Source: Pseudomonadota bacterium (GTDB lineage: Bacteria; Pseudomonadota; Gammaproteobacteria; Steroidobacterales; Steroidobacteraceae). From it: 64,000 nt of DNA. Both the position numbers and the translations under genes were made by a program. The notes under the pieces were generated by a model. That model saw only the letters and a program-made list of their open reading frames with translations. It ran no database searches and had not been told where the DNA came from. Below, one piece after another: positions 41,936 through 51,751 of this stretch; the first letter of the stretch is position 1; each line of letters opens with the position of its first letter. The stretch lies in assembly GCA_023423935.1 (NCBI GenBank), contig JAFAEQ010000041.1, positions 23,133-87,132 on the forward strand. Direction: 5' to 3'.

Positions 41936-44668
41936 GTGGCGAACTGGCTGAGCCAACTGTTCGGCAGCCGCAATCAGCGGCTCATCAACGGGTATTTCAA
42001 GAACGTCAGCCGCGCGAATGCGCTGGAGCCCAGCTTCAAGGCGTTGAGCGACGAGCAGCTGCGCGCGAAGACCGAGGAATTCCGCGCCCGTCTCGCGAAG
42101 GGCGAGACACTGCACGACCTTCTTCCTGAGGCGTTTGCAGCCACGCGCGAGGCCGCGCGTCGCACGCTCGGCATGCGGCACTTCGACGTTCAGCTCGTCG
42201 GTGGCATGGCACTGCACGACGGCAAGATCGCCGAGATGCGCACCGGCGAAGGCAAGACGCTCATGGCGACGTTGCCGGTGTATCTGAATGCGCTGCCTGC
42301 CAAGGGCGTGCATGTCGTCACCGTCAACGAGTACCTGGCGCAACGCGACGCCGACTGGATGGCGCCGGTCTATCGTTTCCTCGGTCTCACGGTGGGCGTG
42401 ATCAAGAGCGGTCAGACGCCGGAAGAGAAGCGCGCGGCCTATGGTGCGGACATCACCTACGGCACGAACAACGAATTCGGCTTCGACTATCTGCGCGACA
42501 ACCTCGCGTTCCGGCTGGAGGATCGCACGCAGCGCGGGCTCGCTTACGCGATCGTCGACGAAGTGGACTCGATTCTGATCGACGAGGCCCGCACGCCGCT
42601 GATCATCTCCGGTCCTGCTGAAGAGAGCACGGAGCTGTATGTCCGTATCAATCAGCTCGTGCCGCGACTGAAGCGTCAGGAAACCGAGGAAGGCGAGGGG
42701 GACTACTGGGCGGATGAAAAAACGCGTCAGGTTCACCTGTCCGATACCGGTCACGAACATGCCGAGCAGCTGATCGCCGAAGCGGGACTGCTGAAGCCCG
42801 ACGAGAGTCTCTACGACGCTGCGAACATCCGCCTGATGCATCACCTCAACGCGGCGCTGCGTGCGCACGCGCTGTATCACCGCGACGTCGAATACATCGT
42901 GCGTAACGGCGAAGTGGTCATCGTCGACGAATTCACCGGTCGCACCATGCCGGGCCGCCGCTGGTCGGACGGTCTGCACCAGGCCGTCGAGGCGAAGGAA
43001 GGCGTGCGCGTTCGCGAAGAGAATCAGACGGTCGCCTCGATCACGTTCCAGAACTACTTCCGCATGTACTCGAAGCTGTCCGGCATGACCGGTACGGCGG
43101 ACACGGAAGCCTTCGAATTCCAGTCAATCTACGGTCTTGAAGTCGTCGTGATCCCGACGCATCGACCGATGATCCGCAAGGACTACCCGGATTTCGTGTA
43201 CCTCACGGCGAAGGACAAGTTCGAAGCCATCATGGAAGACATTCGCGACTGCGTCTCGCGCGGTCAGCCGGTGCTCGTGGGTACGACTTCGATCGAGACC
43301 TCGGAGTCGCTCTCGGCCCTGCTCAAGCAGCACAAGATCGCCCATGAGGTGCTGAACGCCAAACAGCACGAGCGCGAAGCTCATGTCGTGGCGCAAGCAG
43401 GCCGCCCCGGAGCCGTGACGATTGCGACGAACATGGCCGGTCGTGGTACCGACATCGTGCTCGGCGGCAGTCTCGAGGCCGAGCTGCACACCGTCGATCC
43501 GGCAGACGAAGTCGGCCGCGCGCGGATCAAGGAAGAGTGGCAGAAGCGTCATGACGCTGCGCTCGCCGCGGGCGGCTTGCATATCGTTGGCACCGAACGT
43601 CACGAGTCGCGCCGTATCGACAACCAGCTGCGCGGTCGTTCCGGTCGTCAGGGCGATCCCGGCTCGAGCCGTTTTTATCTCTCGCTCGAAGACAATCTGA
43701 TGCGCATCTTCGGCGATCCCGAGCGCACCAAGCGCTGGCTGCAGACAGCCGGCATGAAGGAAGGCGAGGTCATCGAGAGCCGCATGCTCTCGAAGCAGAT
43801 CGAACGTGCGCAGCGTAAGGTCGAAGCGCACAACTTCGATGCCCGCAAGAACCTGCTCGAGTACGACGACGTCGCGAACGATCAGCGCAAGGTCATCTAT
43901 CAGCAGCGTACCGAGCTCATGGCCGCCGAAGACGTGGCCGATTCGGTGGTAGGCATTCGCAGAGAAGTGGTCAACGGCATCATCGACCGTTACATGCCGC
44001 AGGGCAGCCCTGAAGACATGTGGAACGTCGATGCGCTGATGGAGACTTTGCAGCGCGAGTTCGGCGTGCCACTCGATGTCAAAGCCTGGCTGGCAGAAGA
44101 CAAGAATCTGTCCGATCACGATGTTCGCGAGCGCGTGCTGAAGACGCTCGAGGAGTCGTACGAGCTCAAGGTGGAAACCTACGGCGCACCGATCGTGCGG
44201 CACCTGGAAAAGGCCATCATGCTGCAACAGCTCGACCAGCATTGGCGCGAGCACCTTGCGGCGATGGACTATCTGCGCCAGGGCATCCATCTGCGCAGCT
44301 ATGCGCAGAAGAACCCGAAGCAGGAGTACAAGCGCGAAGCTTTCGAGCTGTTCTCGGCGATGCTCGACCGCATCAAGCACGATACGGTTTCGTTGCTCTC
44401 GCGCATGCAGCTGCGCACGCAAGCGGAGATCGATGCCGAAGAGGCCGAGCGTCAGGCACGTCTCGAGCGTGCCATGCGCTTCCAGCATGCGGCGCCTGAG
44501 CAGCTCACCGCGCCCGCTCCCGCCGAGCCGTCAGCGCTTCCGGAGGAGACGGCGCCTGTGTCGCAGTTCGTGCGCGAGGCCCGCAAGGTCGGGCGCAATG
44601 AAGCGTGTCCCTGCGGCTCCGGCAAGAAGTACAAGCATTGCCACGGAGCGCTGGCCAACGAAGGCTGA
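41936..44668 (+). CDS. secA: Preprotein translocase ATPase SecA
   Basis: This 910-aa motor protein has the Walker A MRTGEGKT, DEVDSILIDEARTPL, the second nucleotide domain (TNMAGRGTDI, GRSGRQGDPGSS), helical wing and scaffold regions, and a C-terminal zinc-binding tail CPCGSGKKYKHCHG that contacts SecB. It drives proteins through SecYEG. The GTG at 41936 with GGAG upstream gives the canonical N-terminus (ANWLSQLFGSRNQRLI). A GTG 15 codons earlier is less likely. Confidence 0.97.
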   Translation: MANWLSQLFGSRNQRLINGYFKNVSRANALEPSFKALSDEQLRAKTEEFRARLAKGETLHDLLPEAFAATREAARRTLGMRHFDVQLVGGMALHDGKIAEMRTGEGKTLMATLPVYLNALPAKGVHVVTVNEYLAQRDADWMAPVYRFLGLTVGVIKSGQTPEEKRAAYGADITYGTNNEFGFDYLRDNLAFRLEDRTQRGLAYAIVDEVDSILIDEARTPLIISGPAEESTELYVRINQLVPRLKRQETEEGEGDYWADEKTRQVHLSDTGHEHAEQLIAEAGLLKPDESLYDAANIRLMHHLNAALRAHALYHRDVEYIVRNGEVVIVDEFTGRTMPGRRWSDGLHQAVEAKEGVRVREENQTVASITFQNYFRMYSKLSGMTGTADTEAFEFQSIYGLEVVVIPTHRPMIRKDYPDFVYLTAKDKFEAIMEDIRDCVSRGQPVLVGTTSIETSESLSALLKQHKIAHEVLNAKQHEREAHVVAQAGRPGAVTIATNMAGRGTDIVLGGSLEAELHTVDPADEVGRARIKEEWQKRHDAALAAGGLHIVGTERHESRRIDNQLRGRSGRQGDPGSSRFYLSLEDNLMRIFGDPERTKRWLQTAGMKEGEVIESRMLSKQIERAQRKVEAHNFDARKNLLEYDDVANDQRKVIYQQRTELMAAEDVADSVVGIRREVVNGIIDRYMPQGSPEDMWNVDALMETLQREFGVPLDVKAWLAEDKNLSDHDVRERVLKTLEESYELKVETYGAPIVRHLEKAIMLQQLDQHWREHLAAMDYLRQGIHLRSYAQKNPKQEYKREAFELFSAMLDRIKHDTVSLLSRMQLRTQAEIDAEEAERQARLERAMRFQHAAPEQLTAPAPAEPSALPEETAPVSQFVREARKVGRNEACPCGSGKKYKHCHGALANEG

Positions 44669-44707
44669 TCGCTCGCAGGCTTTTCGGTTACAGAAAAAGA
44701 AGAACGT

Positions 44708-45133
44708 ATGCAGATGAGACCGCCCGCTCACGTGATGGCCGGGGCCTTGTTCGATGAGCAAGGCCGGGTCCTGCTTGCGCAACGCCCTCCTGGAAAACAT
44801 CTCGCAGGAGGTTGGGAATTCCCGGGCGGCAAGCTCGAGCCCGGCGAACAGCGGTTCGACGGCTTGAAGCGTGAGCTTCACGAGGAGCTCGGCATCGAAG
44901 TTCACAGCGGCGAGCCGCTCATCTGCTACGACCATCAATATCCGGATCGGCTCATCACGCTCGATCTGTGGCTCGTCACCAGGTATTCCGGCGTGCCGTA
45001 TTCGCGCGAAGGCCAGACGCTGCAATGGATCGCTGTTTCCAATCTCGAAGCGGCGGGCCTGCTCGATGCAGACAAGCCTATGATTCCCGCGCTCGAGCGA
45101 GTTGAAGGCTGGGCGCTGGGTTGCAAGCTGTAA
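44708..45133 (+). CDS. mutT: Nudix hydrolase, 8-oxo-dGTP diphosphatase MutT
   Basis: This 141-aa protein carries the Nudix box in GGKLEPGEQRFDGLKRELHEELGIE (read as overlapping blocks) and the MutT-type WEFPGGK entry. It cleanses oxidised dGTP from the nucleotide pool. It follows secA by 39 bases on the same strand, which is also its place in E. coli. Confidence 0.92.
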   Translation: MQMRPPAHVMAGALFDEQGRVLLAQRPPGKHLAGGWEFPGGKLEPGEQRFDGLKRELHEELGIEVHSGEPLICYDHQYPDRLITLDLWLVTRYSGVPYSREGQTLQWIAVSNLEAAGLLDADKPMIPALERVEGWALGCKL

Positions 45134-45671
45134 CGAAGAAGTCTGCTGGCTGGCGAGTCTGCTAGCGACTAGCCAGAGAGCTGAGAAGCAGGTCGCCGCT
45201 GGGGTTCGACGTCGGCAGACAGCGGCGAAGCAGATTCTGCTGTGGATTCGGCCTCGGCAAGATAGCGAAGCAGATTCTGCTGTGGGTTCGGCTTTAGCCG
45301 AACAAGTGCGGAGCAGCTCCCTGGTGCGGGTTCCATAAAGTCTGTCCGACTAAAGTCGGACCCACAGTGAGAAAGACCGAACCTTGTCCGACTGAAGTCA
45401 GACCCGCAGGAAGAAGCAGGTTTTGTGGATTCGGCCTCAGCAAGTAGCGAAGCAAATTCTTGCTGTGGGTTCGGCTTTAGCCGAACAAATGCGGAGCAGC
45501 TCCCTCTGCGGGTTCCATCAAGCCTGTCCGACTAAAGTCGGACCCACAGGAAGAAGCGCGGGTTCATCAACCCTGGTCCGACTAACGTCGGACCCACAAG
45601 GAGAAAGTCAGACTAAAGTCGGCCCCACAGGGAGAAAGACCAAATCCTATCTGACTAAGTCGGCGCTCCGC
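45134..45671. repeat. Hairpin-repeat cluster with an approximately 183-bp tandem duplication
   Basis: A unit starting GTGGATTCGGCCTC at 45242 recurs at 45425. Each contains GTTCGGCTTTAGCCGAAC (45286-45303 and 45469-45486) and GTCCGACTAAAGTCGGAC (45344-45361 and 45526-45543). Four further degenerate copies of the second hairpin follow, at about 45385, 45573, 45608 and 45652. Degenerate CTAGCNA heptads sit at the mutT side (45163-45176). The gap lies between convergent mutT and the dipeptidyl peptidase. No gene is visible. Confidence 0.8.
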
Positions 45672-47927
45672 TTACTGCTTCAACTCCCGATCGAAGTACT
45701 GCAGCACCATGTCGTAGAAATGGCGGCCGGTCGCGGGGATGCGGATGAGCCCGTGTTTGCTGCCGGGATAGGTCATGAGATTGAACTGCACGTTCTTCGC
45801 TTGCAGACGCTGCATGAGCATGGTGCTGTTGGTGAACAGCACGTTGTCATCCGCCATGCCGTGAACGAGCAGCAGTTTTCCATGCAGTGAGTCGAGATGA
45901 GAGAGCACACCGCTCTCTTCATACGTGCTTTCTGCGCCCGGCATTCCCAGATAGCGTTCGGTGTAGTGCGTGTCGTACAGGCGCCAGTCCGTGACGGGAG
46001 CGCCCGAGATTCCTGCCTTGAACGCCTGGGTAGTCGTGAGTGCCATCAGCGTCATGTACCCACCATAGCTCCAGCCCATGATCCCGATGCGCTCGGGATC
46101 GACGAATGATTGCTGCTTCAGGAAATCGACGCCGCGAAGCTGATCTTCGATCTCCACCTTGCCGAGCCGTCCGCTGATGGCGTGATCGAAGTCATTGCCG
46201 CGAAAGCCCGAGCCGCGATTGTCGAGTGTGAAGACGATGTAACCTGCCTGCGTGAGCACCTGGCGAAAGTAGCCGCCGCCCATCCAGTCGGCGCGTACGT
46301 TCTGTTTGTGCGGTCCGCCGTAGACATCGACGACCACGGGGTAGCGCTTGCCGGGCTCGAGCTTCGCCGGTTTGAGCAGACGGTAGTAAAGCGTCTGTCC
46401 GTCGCTTGCCTGCATCGATCCCAGCGTCTCCTGCGACTGCGAATCCCGGTACTCCCAAAACGGATGTGTTTGATCGAGCGCATTGCGCACCAGCCAGCTC
46501 TGCACATTGCCATCGAGATTACGCACGCTCGTGGACGGAGGCTGCGTTGGCGACGACCACGTATCGAAGTAGTAACGGCCGCCCGGCATCAGCTTCGCAT
46601 TGTGAATTCCCGGTTCCTGCGAGATCCGGCGCACGTTGTTTGGGTCCGTGGTTTTCAGAGAAGTGGAGTACACATGCCTTTCCAGCGGCGAGGCAGCGTT
46701 GCTCATGAAATACACCAGGCCCTTCGACTCATCGACACCGACGATCCCATCCTCGGTCCCGTCGCCTTCGACCATCCATTCACCGGCAGTGAGCGGCCGG
46801 ATGAGTTGACCGTTCAAATCGTATAGATACAGGTGCCGGTAACCGGTGCGTCGCGAGGCCCAGATGAAGGCCGGCTCGTTCTTCAGAAAGTACAGGTCAT
46901 CGTGCAGATCGACCCAGGCCGGGCTCGTTTCGGTGAGCAGCGTGCTCGACTGTCCGGAGTTCGCATCGATCTTCAGCAGATCCAGACGCTTCTGGTCGCG
47001 TGTCTGACGTTGCACGGCGAGATGACGCGAATCGGTAAACCAGTTGACGCGCGCGAGGTAGCCATCGCCGATTTGCAAATCCGCATCCGTCAGGCGATTC
47101 GTTTTCAAGTCGATCACCTTGAGCTCGACGCGCGTGTTCGCCGTGCCGGCAGCCGGATAGCGCTGCTTGAACATGCGGGCACCATCGGCGTTGATTTCGA
47201 ATCGCTCGACTTCCTGTACCGGCGAATCGTCGGTTCGCGTGAACGCGATCCGGCTCTCATCCGGCGACCACCAGTAGCCGGTCGAGCGATCCATCTCCTC
47301 CTGAGCCACGAACTCTGCCACGCCGTTCTGGATCAGGCCGGCGCCATCGGTCGTCACCGCGCGTTCAGCGCCGCTCGCAATGTCGATCACGAACAGATTC
47401 TGATCGCGGATGAAGCTTACGTAGGTACCGCGCGGCGAGAAGCGCGCATCGGTTTCATAGGCTTCGGTCTGAGTGAGTCGCAGGACGGGATGACTCTTTG
47501 CAGCGAGATCGTAGAGGTACAGATCGCCCGCCAGCGGGACGAGCAGCCGCCGGCCATCGCTCGAGAATTCGTAGTCGACGATGCCGCGCAGTGCAGCCGT
47601 GCGGGCGCGTTCGCGGCGTGCGGCTTCTTCCGCAGAGAGTTGCTCGTCGTCACCGGCGAACGCACGTGAGTCGACGAGCAGGCGCGACTTTCCAGTGCGC
47701 GTATCGAAAGCCCACAGATCGAGCTGGTCCTTGTTGTCGGCCTTGCCCTGCAGATATGTCACCAGCCGTCCGTCGGGCGAGAACTTCGGCTCTCGCATGG
47801 GCGGGCCGTTGAGATCCGGTGCCGCGAAAATTCTCTCAACGGTCAATGGAGCAGCCGACGCGGGTTCAAGGGCGACCGTCGCGCAAAGGCCGATCAGGGA
47901 AATACCGAAAAGTGTTGTATACCGCAT
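45672..47927 (-). CDS. Dipeptidyl peptidase IV-like S9 serine peptidase, secreted
   Basis: This 751-aa protein has a signal peptide (MRYTTLFGISLIGLCATVAL...ASA), a DPP-IV-type beta-propeller (EMDRSTGYWWSPDESRIAFTR is a hallmark block, shown in overlapping parts) and a C-terminal alpha/beta-hydrolase domain. Catalytic residues are seen as GWSYGGYM (Ser), HGMADDNV (Asp) and SKHGL (His). S9B enzymes remove Xaa-Pro dipeptides from peptides in the periplasm. The ATG at 47927 is chosen for the signal peptide. It is divergent from a prolyl oligopeptidase gene. Confidence 0.93.
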   Translation of the reverse strand: MRYTTLFGISLIGLCATVALEPASAAPLTVERIFAAPDLNGPPMREPKFSPDGRLVTYLQGKADNKDQLDLWAFDTRTGKSRLLVDSRAFAGDDEQLSAEEAARRERARTAALRGIVDYEFSSDGRRLLVPLAGDLYLYDLAAKSHPVLRLTQTEAYETDARFSPRGTYVSFIRDQNLFVIDIASGAERAVTTDGAGLIQNGVAEFVAQEEMDRSTGYWWSPDESRIAFTRTDDSPVQEVERFEINADGARMFKQRYPAAGTANTRVELKVIDLKTNRLTDADLQIGDGYLARVNWFTDSRHLAVQRQTRDQKRLDLLKIDANSGQSSTLLTETSPAWVDLHDDLYFLKNEPAFIWASRRTGYRHLYLYDLNGQLIRPLTAGEWMVEGDGTEDGIVGVDESKGLVYFMSNAASPLERHVYSTSLKTTDPNNVRRISQEPGIHNAKLMPGGRYYFDTWSSPTQPPSTSVRNLDGNVQSWLVRNALDQTHPFWEYRDSQSQETLGSMQASDGQTLYYRLLKPAKLEPGKRYPVVVDVYGGPHKQNVRADWMGGGYFRQVLTQAGYIVFTLDNRGSGFRGNDFDHAISGRLGKVEIEDQLRGVDFLKQQSFVDPERIGIMGWSYGGYMTLMALTTTQAFKAGISGAPVTDWRLYDTHYTERYLGMPGAESTYEESGVLSHLDSLHGKLLLVHGMADDNVLFTNSTMLMQRLQAKNVQFNLMTYPGSKHGLIRIPATGRHFYDMVLQYFDRELKQ

Positions 47928-48072
47928 GCGTTGAGCTCGAGGCTGTAAGCTGTAGTGCGAGGCCGGTTCATCGAGAGCGCTCGCGTTCGGACGCGATGCA
48001 CTCGAACAGGCGGCCGACCATACACCAACAGGCGCGCCGATGGCGCGTGCACGCGATCTGCGGAGTGTTTCG

Positions 48073-50205
48073 ATGCGACCAGTTGTCAGCTTGCTCGTGG
48101 GACTGATGCCGATGCTCGTTCTTGCAGGACCGGTGGGAACCGACTCTTCAACCACACTGACGTATCCGCCGACGCGGCAGTCGGAGCACGTGGATGTCTA
48201 TCACGGTGTCCGCGTGGCCGATCCGTACGACTGGCTCGAAGCAATCGAAAGTCCCGAAGTGAAGGCGTGGGTCGAGACGCAGAACAAGCTCTCGCAGCCG
48301 ATTCTCGAGGCGATTCCTGCGCGCGAGACGATCAAGCAGCGTCTGACCGAACTGTGGAACTATGAACGCTATGACGTCCCGGTCAAACGCGGCGGACGTT
48401 ATTTTTTCCTGCGTAACGACGGCCTGCAGAATCAAAGCGTTCTTTACGTCACCGAATCGCTCGATGCGCAGCCGCGCGTGCTGCTCGATCCGAACAAGCT
48501 GAGTGCGGATGCAACCGTTGCGCTCGGGGAGTTCGTGCCGAGCCCGGACGGCAAGCTGCTCGCCTACAGCACTTCCGATGGCGGCACGGACTGGCGCACG
48601 TGGCACATCCGCGATGTTGCGACAGGCGCGGATCTCCCGGATCAATTGCGCTTCATCAAGTTCCGCGAAGTCGCATGGACAAAAGATTCGAAGGCGCTCT
48701 TCTATGCCCGCTATCCCACCAAGGCCGACGGCAAGGGCGATGATTCCAAACAGATGTCGATCTACCTGCATCGCCTGCGTACTGGGCAGGATGCGGATAC
48801 TCACGTGTACAGCGTCACCGATCATCCAACGCGCTATCCGTATCCGCAGGTGAGCGACGACGGCCGCTATCTAATTATCAACTTGTATGACGGCTCGCAG
48901 GCGACCGGCATCTACTATCAGAAGCTGGATGCCAGCTCGAAGCCGACCGGTCCGGTCGTCCGTCTGTTCGATACGTTCGATGCAGACTACTACGTCGTTG
49001 GAGTGCTCAACGATGAGTTCTATGTCTACACCACCGCGGGTGCGCCGAACTCACGCATCATCGCAGTGCCGGCGCGTCCCGATGGTGCCAGCAAAGCGCG
49101 CGATGTGATTACCGAGAAGCCGTATGCCTTGCGTAATGCATTGCTGATGTCGGGTCGCATCGTGGCGCAGTACGTGCGTGATGCGTACTCGTACGTCACC
49201 GTGAACGATCTCGCCGGCAAGACTTTGTACGAAGTGAAACTGCCGGGTTATGGCAAGGTGGATGGTTTCTTCGGCGATGTCGACGACACCGAAACGTTCT
49301 TCTCGTACACGGATTTTCTGACGGCGGGATCGGTCTCCAGGCTCGATGTGCGCACCGGCAAGATCGATGTGTTCCGTGCTTCCGCGATTCCGGCTAAGAC
49401 GGACGCGTACGTCACCGAGCAAGTGTTCTACCGCAGCAAGGATGGCACGCGAGTGCCCATGTTCATTACGCGCAAACGCGATCTGGTGAAGAACGGTCAG
49501 GCACCGCTCATGCTCTATGGCTATGGCGGCTTCAACATTTCGCAACAGCCAAGCTTCAGCGTGGCTGCCCTCGTCTGGCTGGAAATGGGCGGTGTCTATG
49601 CAGTCGCGAATCTCCGGGGCGGCTCGGAATACGGTGAGGCCTGGCACCAGGCCGGCACGCGCACCCAGAAGCAGAACGTATTCGACGACTTCATCGCAGC
49701 CGCCGAATACCTGATCGCCGAGAAATACACCTCGCCCTCCAAGCTCGCGATTCGCGGTCGCAGCAATGGAGGATTGCTCGTGGGTGCAGTGATGGCGCAG
49801 CGGCCGGAACTGTTCGGTGCCGCATTACCTGGCGTCGGCGTGCTCGACATGTTGCGCTATCACACGGCGAGTGCGAACGCGCGGCAATGGTCAACCGACT
49901 ATGGCTTGAGCGAGAACGAAGACGAGTTCAAGGCTCAGTACGCGTACTCGCCGGTGCACAACCTCAAGCTCGGCACCTGCTATCCGGCGACCCTCGTCAC
50001 GACGGCCGATCGGGACGACCGTGTCGTGCCATGGCACAGCTACAAGTTCACCGCTGCGCTGCAGAAGGCACAGGGCTGCGCAAATCCGACTCTGCTTCGC
50101 GTCGAGACGCGTGCCGGCCATGGCGCAGGCAAGCCCGTGTGGATGCAGATCGAAGATTACGCCGACCAGTGGGCGTTTCTGGTCCAGGCGCTGCGCATGC
50201 AATGA
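48073..50205 (+). CDS. Prolyl oligopeptidase (S9A), secreted
   Basis: This 710-aa protein has a signal peptide (MRPVVSLLVGLMPMLVLAG), a seven-bladed propeller and a C-terminal catalytic domain. YPPTRQSEHVDVYHGVRVADPY is the typical S9A N-terminus, and catalytic residues appear in GRSNGGLL (Ser), DRDDRVVPWHS (Asp) and AGHGAGK (His). It cleaves after proline in short peptides. GGAG lies seven bases before the ATG. Together with the divergent DPP-IV-like gene it suggests periplasmic use of proline-rich peptides. Confidence 0.95.
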   Translation: MRPVVSLLVGLMPMLVLAGPVGTDSSTTLTYPPTRQSEHVDVYHGVRVADPYDWLEAIESPEVKAWVETQNKLSQPILEAIPARETIKQRLTELWNYERYDVPVKRGGRYFFLRNDGLQNQSVLYVTESLDAQPRVLLDPNKLSADATVALGEFVPSPDGKLLAYSTSDGGTDWRTWHIRDVATGADLPDQLRFIKFREVAWTKDSKALFYARYPTKADGKGDDSKQMSIYLHRLRTGQDADTHVYSVTDHPTRYPYPQVSDDGRYLIINLYDGSQATGIYYQKLDASSKPTGPVVRLFDTFDADYYVVGVLNDEFYVYTTAGAPNSRIIAVPARPDGASKARDVITEKPYALRNALLMSGRIVAQYVRDAYSYVTVNDLAGKTLYEVKLPGYGKVDGFFGDVDDTETFFSYTDFLTAGSVSRLDVRTGKIDVFRASAIPAKTDAYVTEQVFYRSKDGTRVPMFITRKRDLVKNGQAPLMLYGYGGFNISQQPSFSVAALVWLEMGGVYAVANLRGGSEYGEAWHQAGTRTQKQNVFDDFIAAAEYLIAEKYTSPSKLAIRGRSNGGLLVGAVMAQRPELFGAALPGVGVLDMLRYHTASANARQWSTDYGLSENEDEFKAQYAYSPVHNLKLGTCYPATLVTTADRDDRVVPWHSYKFTAALQKAQGCANPTLLRVETRAGHGAGKPVWMQIEDYADQWAFLVQALRMQ

Positions 50206-50216
50206 ACTCGGTCACA

Positions 50217-50248
50217 CTCGATCCGGTGGAGCTCACCGCCGGATCGAG
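50217..50248 (+). terminator. Possible terminator hairpin after the prolyl oligopeptidase gene
   Basis: CTCGATCCGG and CCGGATCGAG form a 10-bp perfect stem 12 bases after the stop codon, with a partly paired inner loop. No T tract follows, so termination is uncertain. Confidence 0.45.
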
Positions 50249-50376
50249 GTGCGTTCCAGCGGCTTCGGCGTTGCCCCAGCGAAGGCGAGAGTTGTCCGGC
50301 ATCACCCGCCGGAGAGTTTTCAGCCTAGAAGGCGGTGCGCGACGATCGTAGCGTCAGGGCAGTTCAGCAGAATCGA

Positions 50377-50565
50377 CTAGTTCGATCCGTCAGGGTGACG
50401 CTGATCTTCGGCGTTCTCGACAGGTTCGCCCGGAATGGCATGCTTCTCGGCCGCCCAGGCGCCGAGATCAATGAGCTTGCAACGTTCCGTACAGAACGGA
50501 CGCCAGGGCGAGGCCTCGGACCATTCGACGGGTCGATTGCAGGTGGGACAGGGAACGGTAGGCAT
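50377..50565 (-). CDS. yacG: DNA gyrase inhibitor YacG
   Basis: This 62-aa zinc protein has the CPTCNRPVEW motif and the second pair FCTERCKLIDLGAW with EKHAIPGEP, which is diagnostic of YacG. It binds GyrB and inhibits gyrase. In gammaproteobacteria it is normally in the zapD-coaE-pilD neighbourhood, as here. A heptad element separates it from zapD. Confidence 0.95.
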   Translation of the reverse strand: MPTVPCPTCNRPVEWSEASPWRPFCTERCKLIDLGAWAAEKHAIPGEPVENAEDQRHPDGSN

Positions 50566-50573
50566 GAGATCAG

Positions 50574-50883
50574 CTGCTAGGCGCTAGTCACTAGTCACTA
50601 GTGGACTAACGGTTGATTTCGAGAGTACCGCTTTGGTCGTCATCCCGGCGAAGGTCTGGCGAAGGCCGGGATCTCCGCGCGGGATTCCCTCGGTCACAGG
50701 GCCTGGACCCGGGCCTTCGCCGGGGTGACCCCTTAACGGCCTTCGCCGTGGCGACATCAATACTGAATCGGCTGTTACAGGTCACTAGGAAGAAAGGTCG
50801 TTCAGAAGCGATTTGGAGCTTGGCTCAGGAACATCAAGGCCAGTTGGAGCCTAGCACCTAGGACCTAGCGCCTAGCACCTTCC
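50574..50883. repeat. Heptad-armed element, words CTAGTCA / ACCTAGN (yacG-zapD gap), with nested inverted repeat
   Basis: The left arm is CTAGGCG, CTAGTCA, CTAGTCA, CTAGTGG (50577-50604). The right arm is GCCTAGC, ACCTAGG, ACCTAGC, GCCTAGC, ACCTTCC (50849-50883) and ends exactly at the zapD stop. Nested inside is another inverted repeat, GTCATCCCGGCGAAGG at 50639-50654 and its imperfect complement at 50714-50729, a type common between genes in proteobacteria. No gene is visible. Confidence 0.82.
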
Positions 50884-51681
50884 TCAGGTGCACGTCGTCA
50901 GCAGAAACTTCACATCTTCACTTGCCTGCACGGCGCGCGTATTCACGTCCGTGGTGGTCATGAACCGGATGCTGCAGCGGTGGTGACTGCCGCTGATCTC
51001 CGGGAACAACGATGTTTGTGGGGGCAGAGTGATGCGAATCAGCTGACACGGATTCTCGCGTTCGAATGCCAGCTGGAACTGGCCGCCGACGGCAACTTCG
51101 GGACGAGGCCTCGCCGCTTCGCGCGTCAGCCATAACAGTTCGGTTACTGCATCGCACAGTGGACGGATCGTCGCCATCCACCCGTTGAATGTTTCTGCGC
51201 GCGAGGCGAACGGCTGATCGAGCCAATGACGATAGTCCGGCAGATCGAACTCGCAGGTGCCGCCTGGAATGGCGCTGCGATGCTTGATCGCATTCAGGAA
51301 CTCGGAATCCCGGAGCCGTTGCATGAACATCGCGCCGGCAGCATTGAGCTCGGTCCGCAAACGCGCGAGGTTCGACAGCACGGCCTTCAGGCGACTGCCA
51401 TCCACGCCAGGGCGGGCGCCGTACTCGTGCATGATCGCCATTTGCCGCTCGAGCTCTTTGAGGACTTCGCTGCGAATATCGCCCCGCGCGGTGATCGCGA
51501 GGATCTCCAGGAGCGAACCTACCGCCGCACGCGTCGACCAGGAGTCGGCACGCTCCTCGTGATACATCGTTTGCTGATACAGAAAATCCAGGCGCAGGAA
51601 GGTGCGCATCCGCTCGTTGAGCGGCTGTTCGTAGACAGTGGGGGCCGCGGCCATTGCGACGTTCGGGTCTGCCGAATTCAT
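50884..51681 (-). CDS. zapD: Cell division protein ZapD
   Basis: This 265-aa helical protein matches the ZapD (DUF1342) family, with YEQPLNERMRTFLRLDFL near the start and the TCEFDLPDYRHWL block. ZapD cross-links FtsZ filaments by binding the FtsZ C-terminal peptide. The ATG at 51681 is chosen because the family starts shortly before YEQPLNERMR. It follows coaE (upstream on the minus strand) by 70 bases. Confidence 0.93.
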   Translation of the reverse strand: MNSADPNVAMAAAPTVYEQPLNERMRTFLRLDFLYQQTMYHEERADSWSTRAAVGSLLEILAITARGDIRSEVLKELERQMAIMHEYGARPGVDGSRLKAVLSNLARLRTELNAAGAMFMQRLRDSEFLNAIKHRSAIPGGTCEFDLPDYRHWLDQPFASRAETFNGWMATIRPLCDAVTELLWLTREAARPRPEVAVGGQFQLAFERENPCQLIRITLPPQTSLFPEISGSHHRCSIRFMTTTDVNTRAVQASEDVKFLLTTCT

Positions 51682-51751
51682 CTGTCGATTGTGAAGCAGG
51701 TCACGGCACAAAGGCTACAGGCTTGCGCCGACAAAACTGGGTTTGTCGAAA

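Noticed and set aside
43124..44488. 454-residue open frame opposite secA
   Set aside because: Antisense to conserved secA and without domain features.
45102..45890. Small plus-strand open frames across the hairpin cluster
   Set aside because: They are translations of the repeat units and have no ribosome sites or family resemblance.
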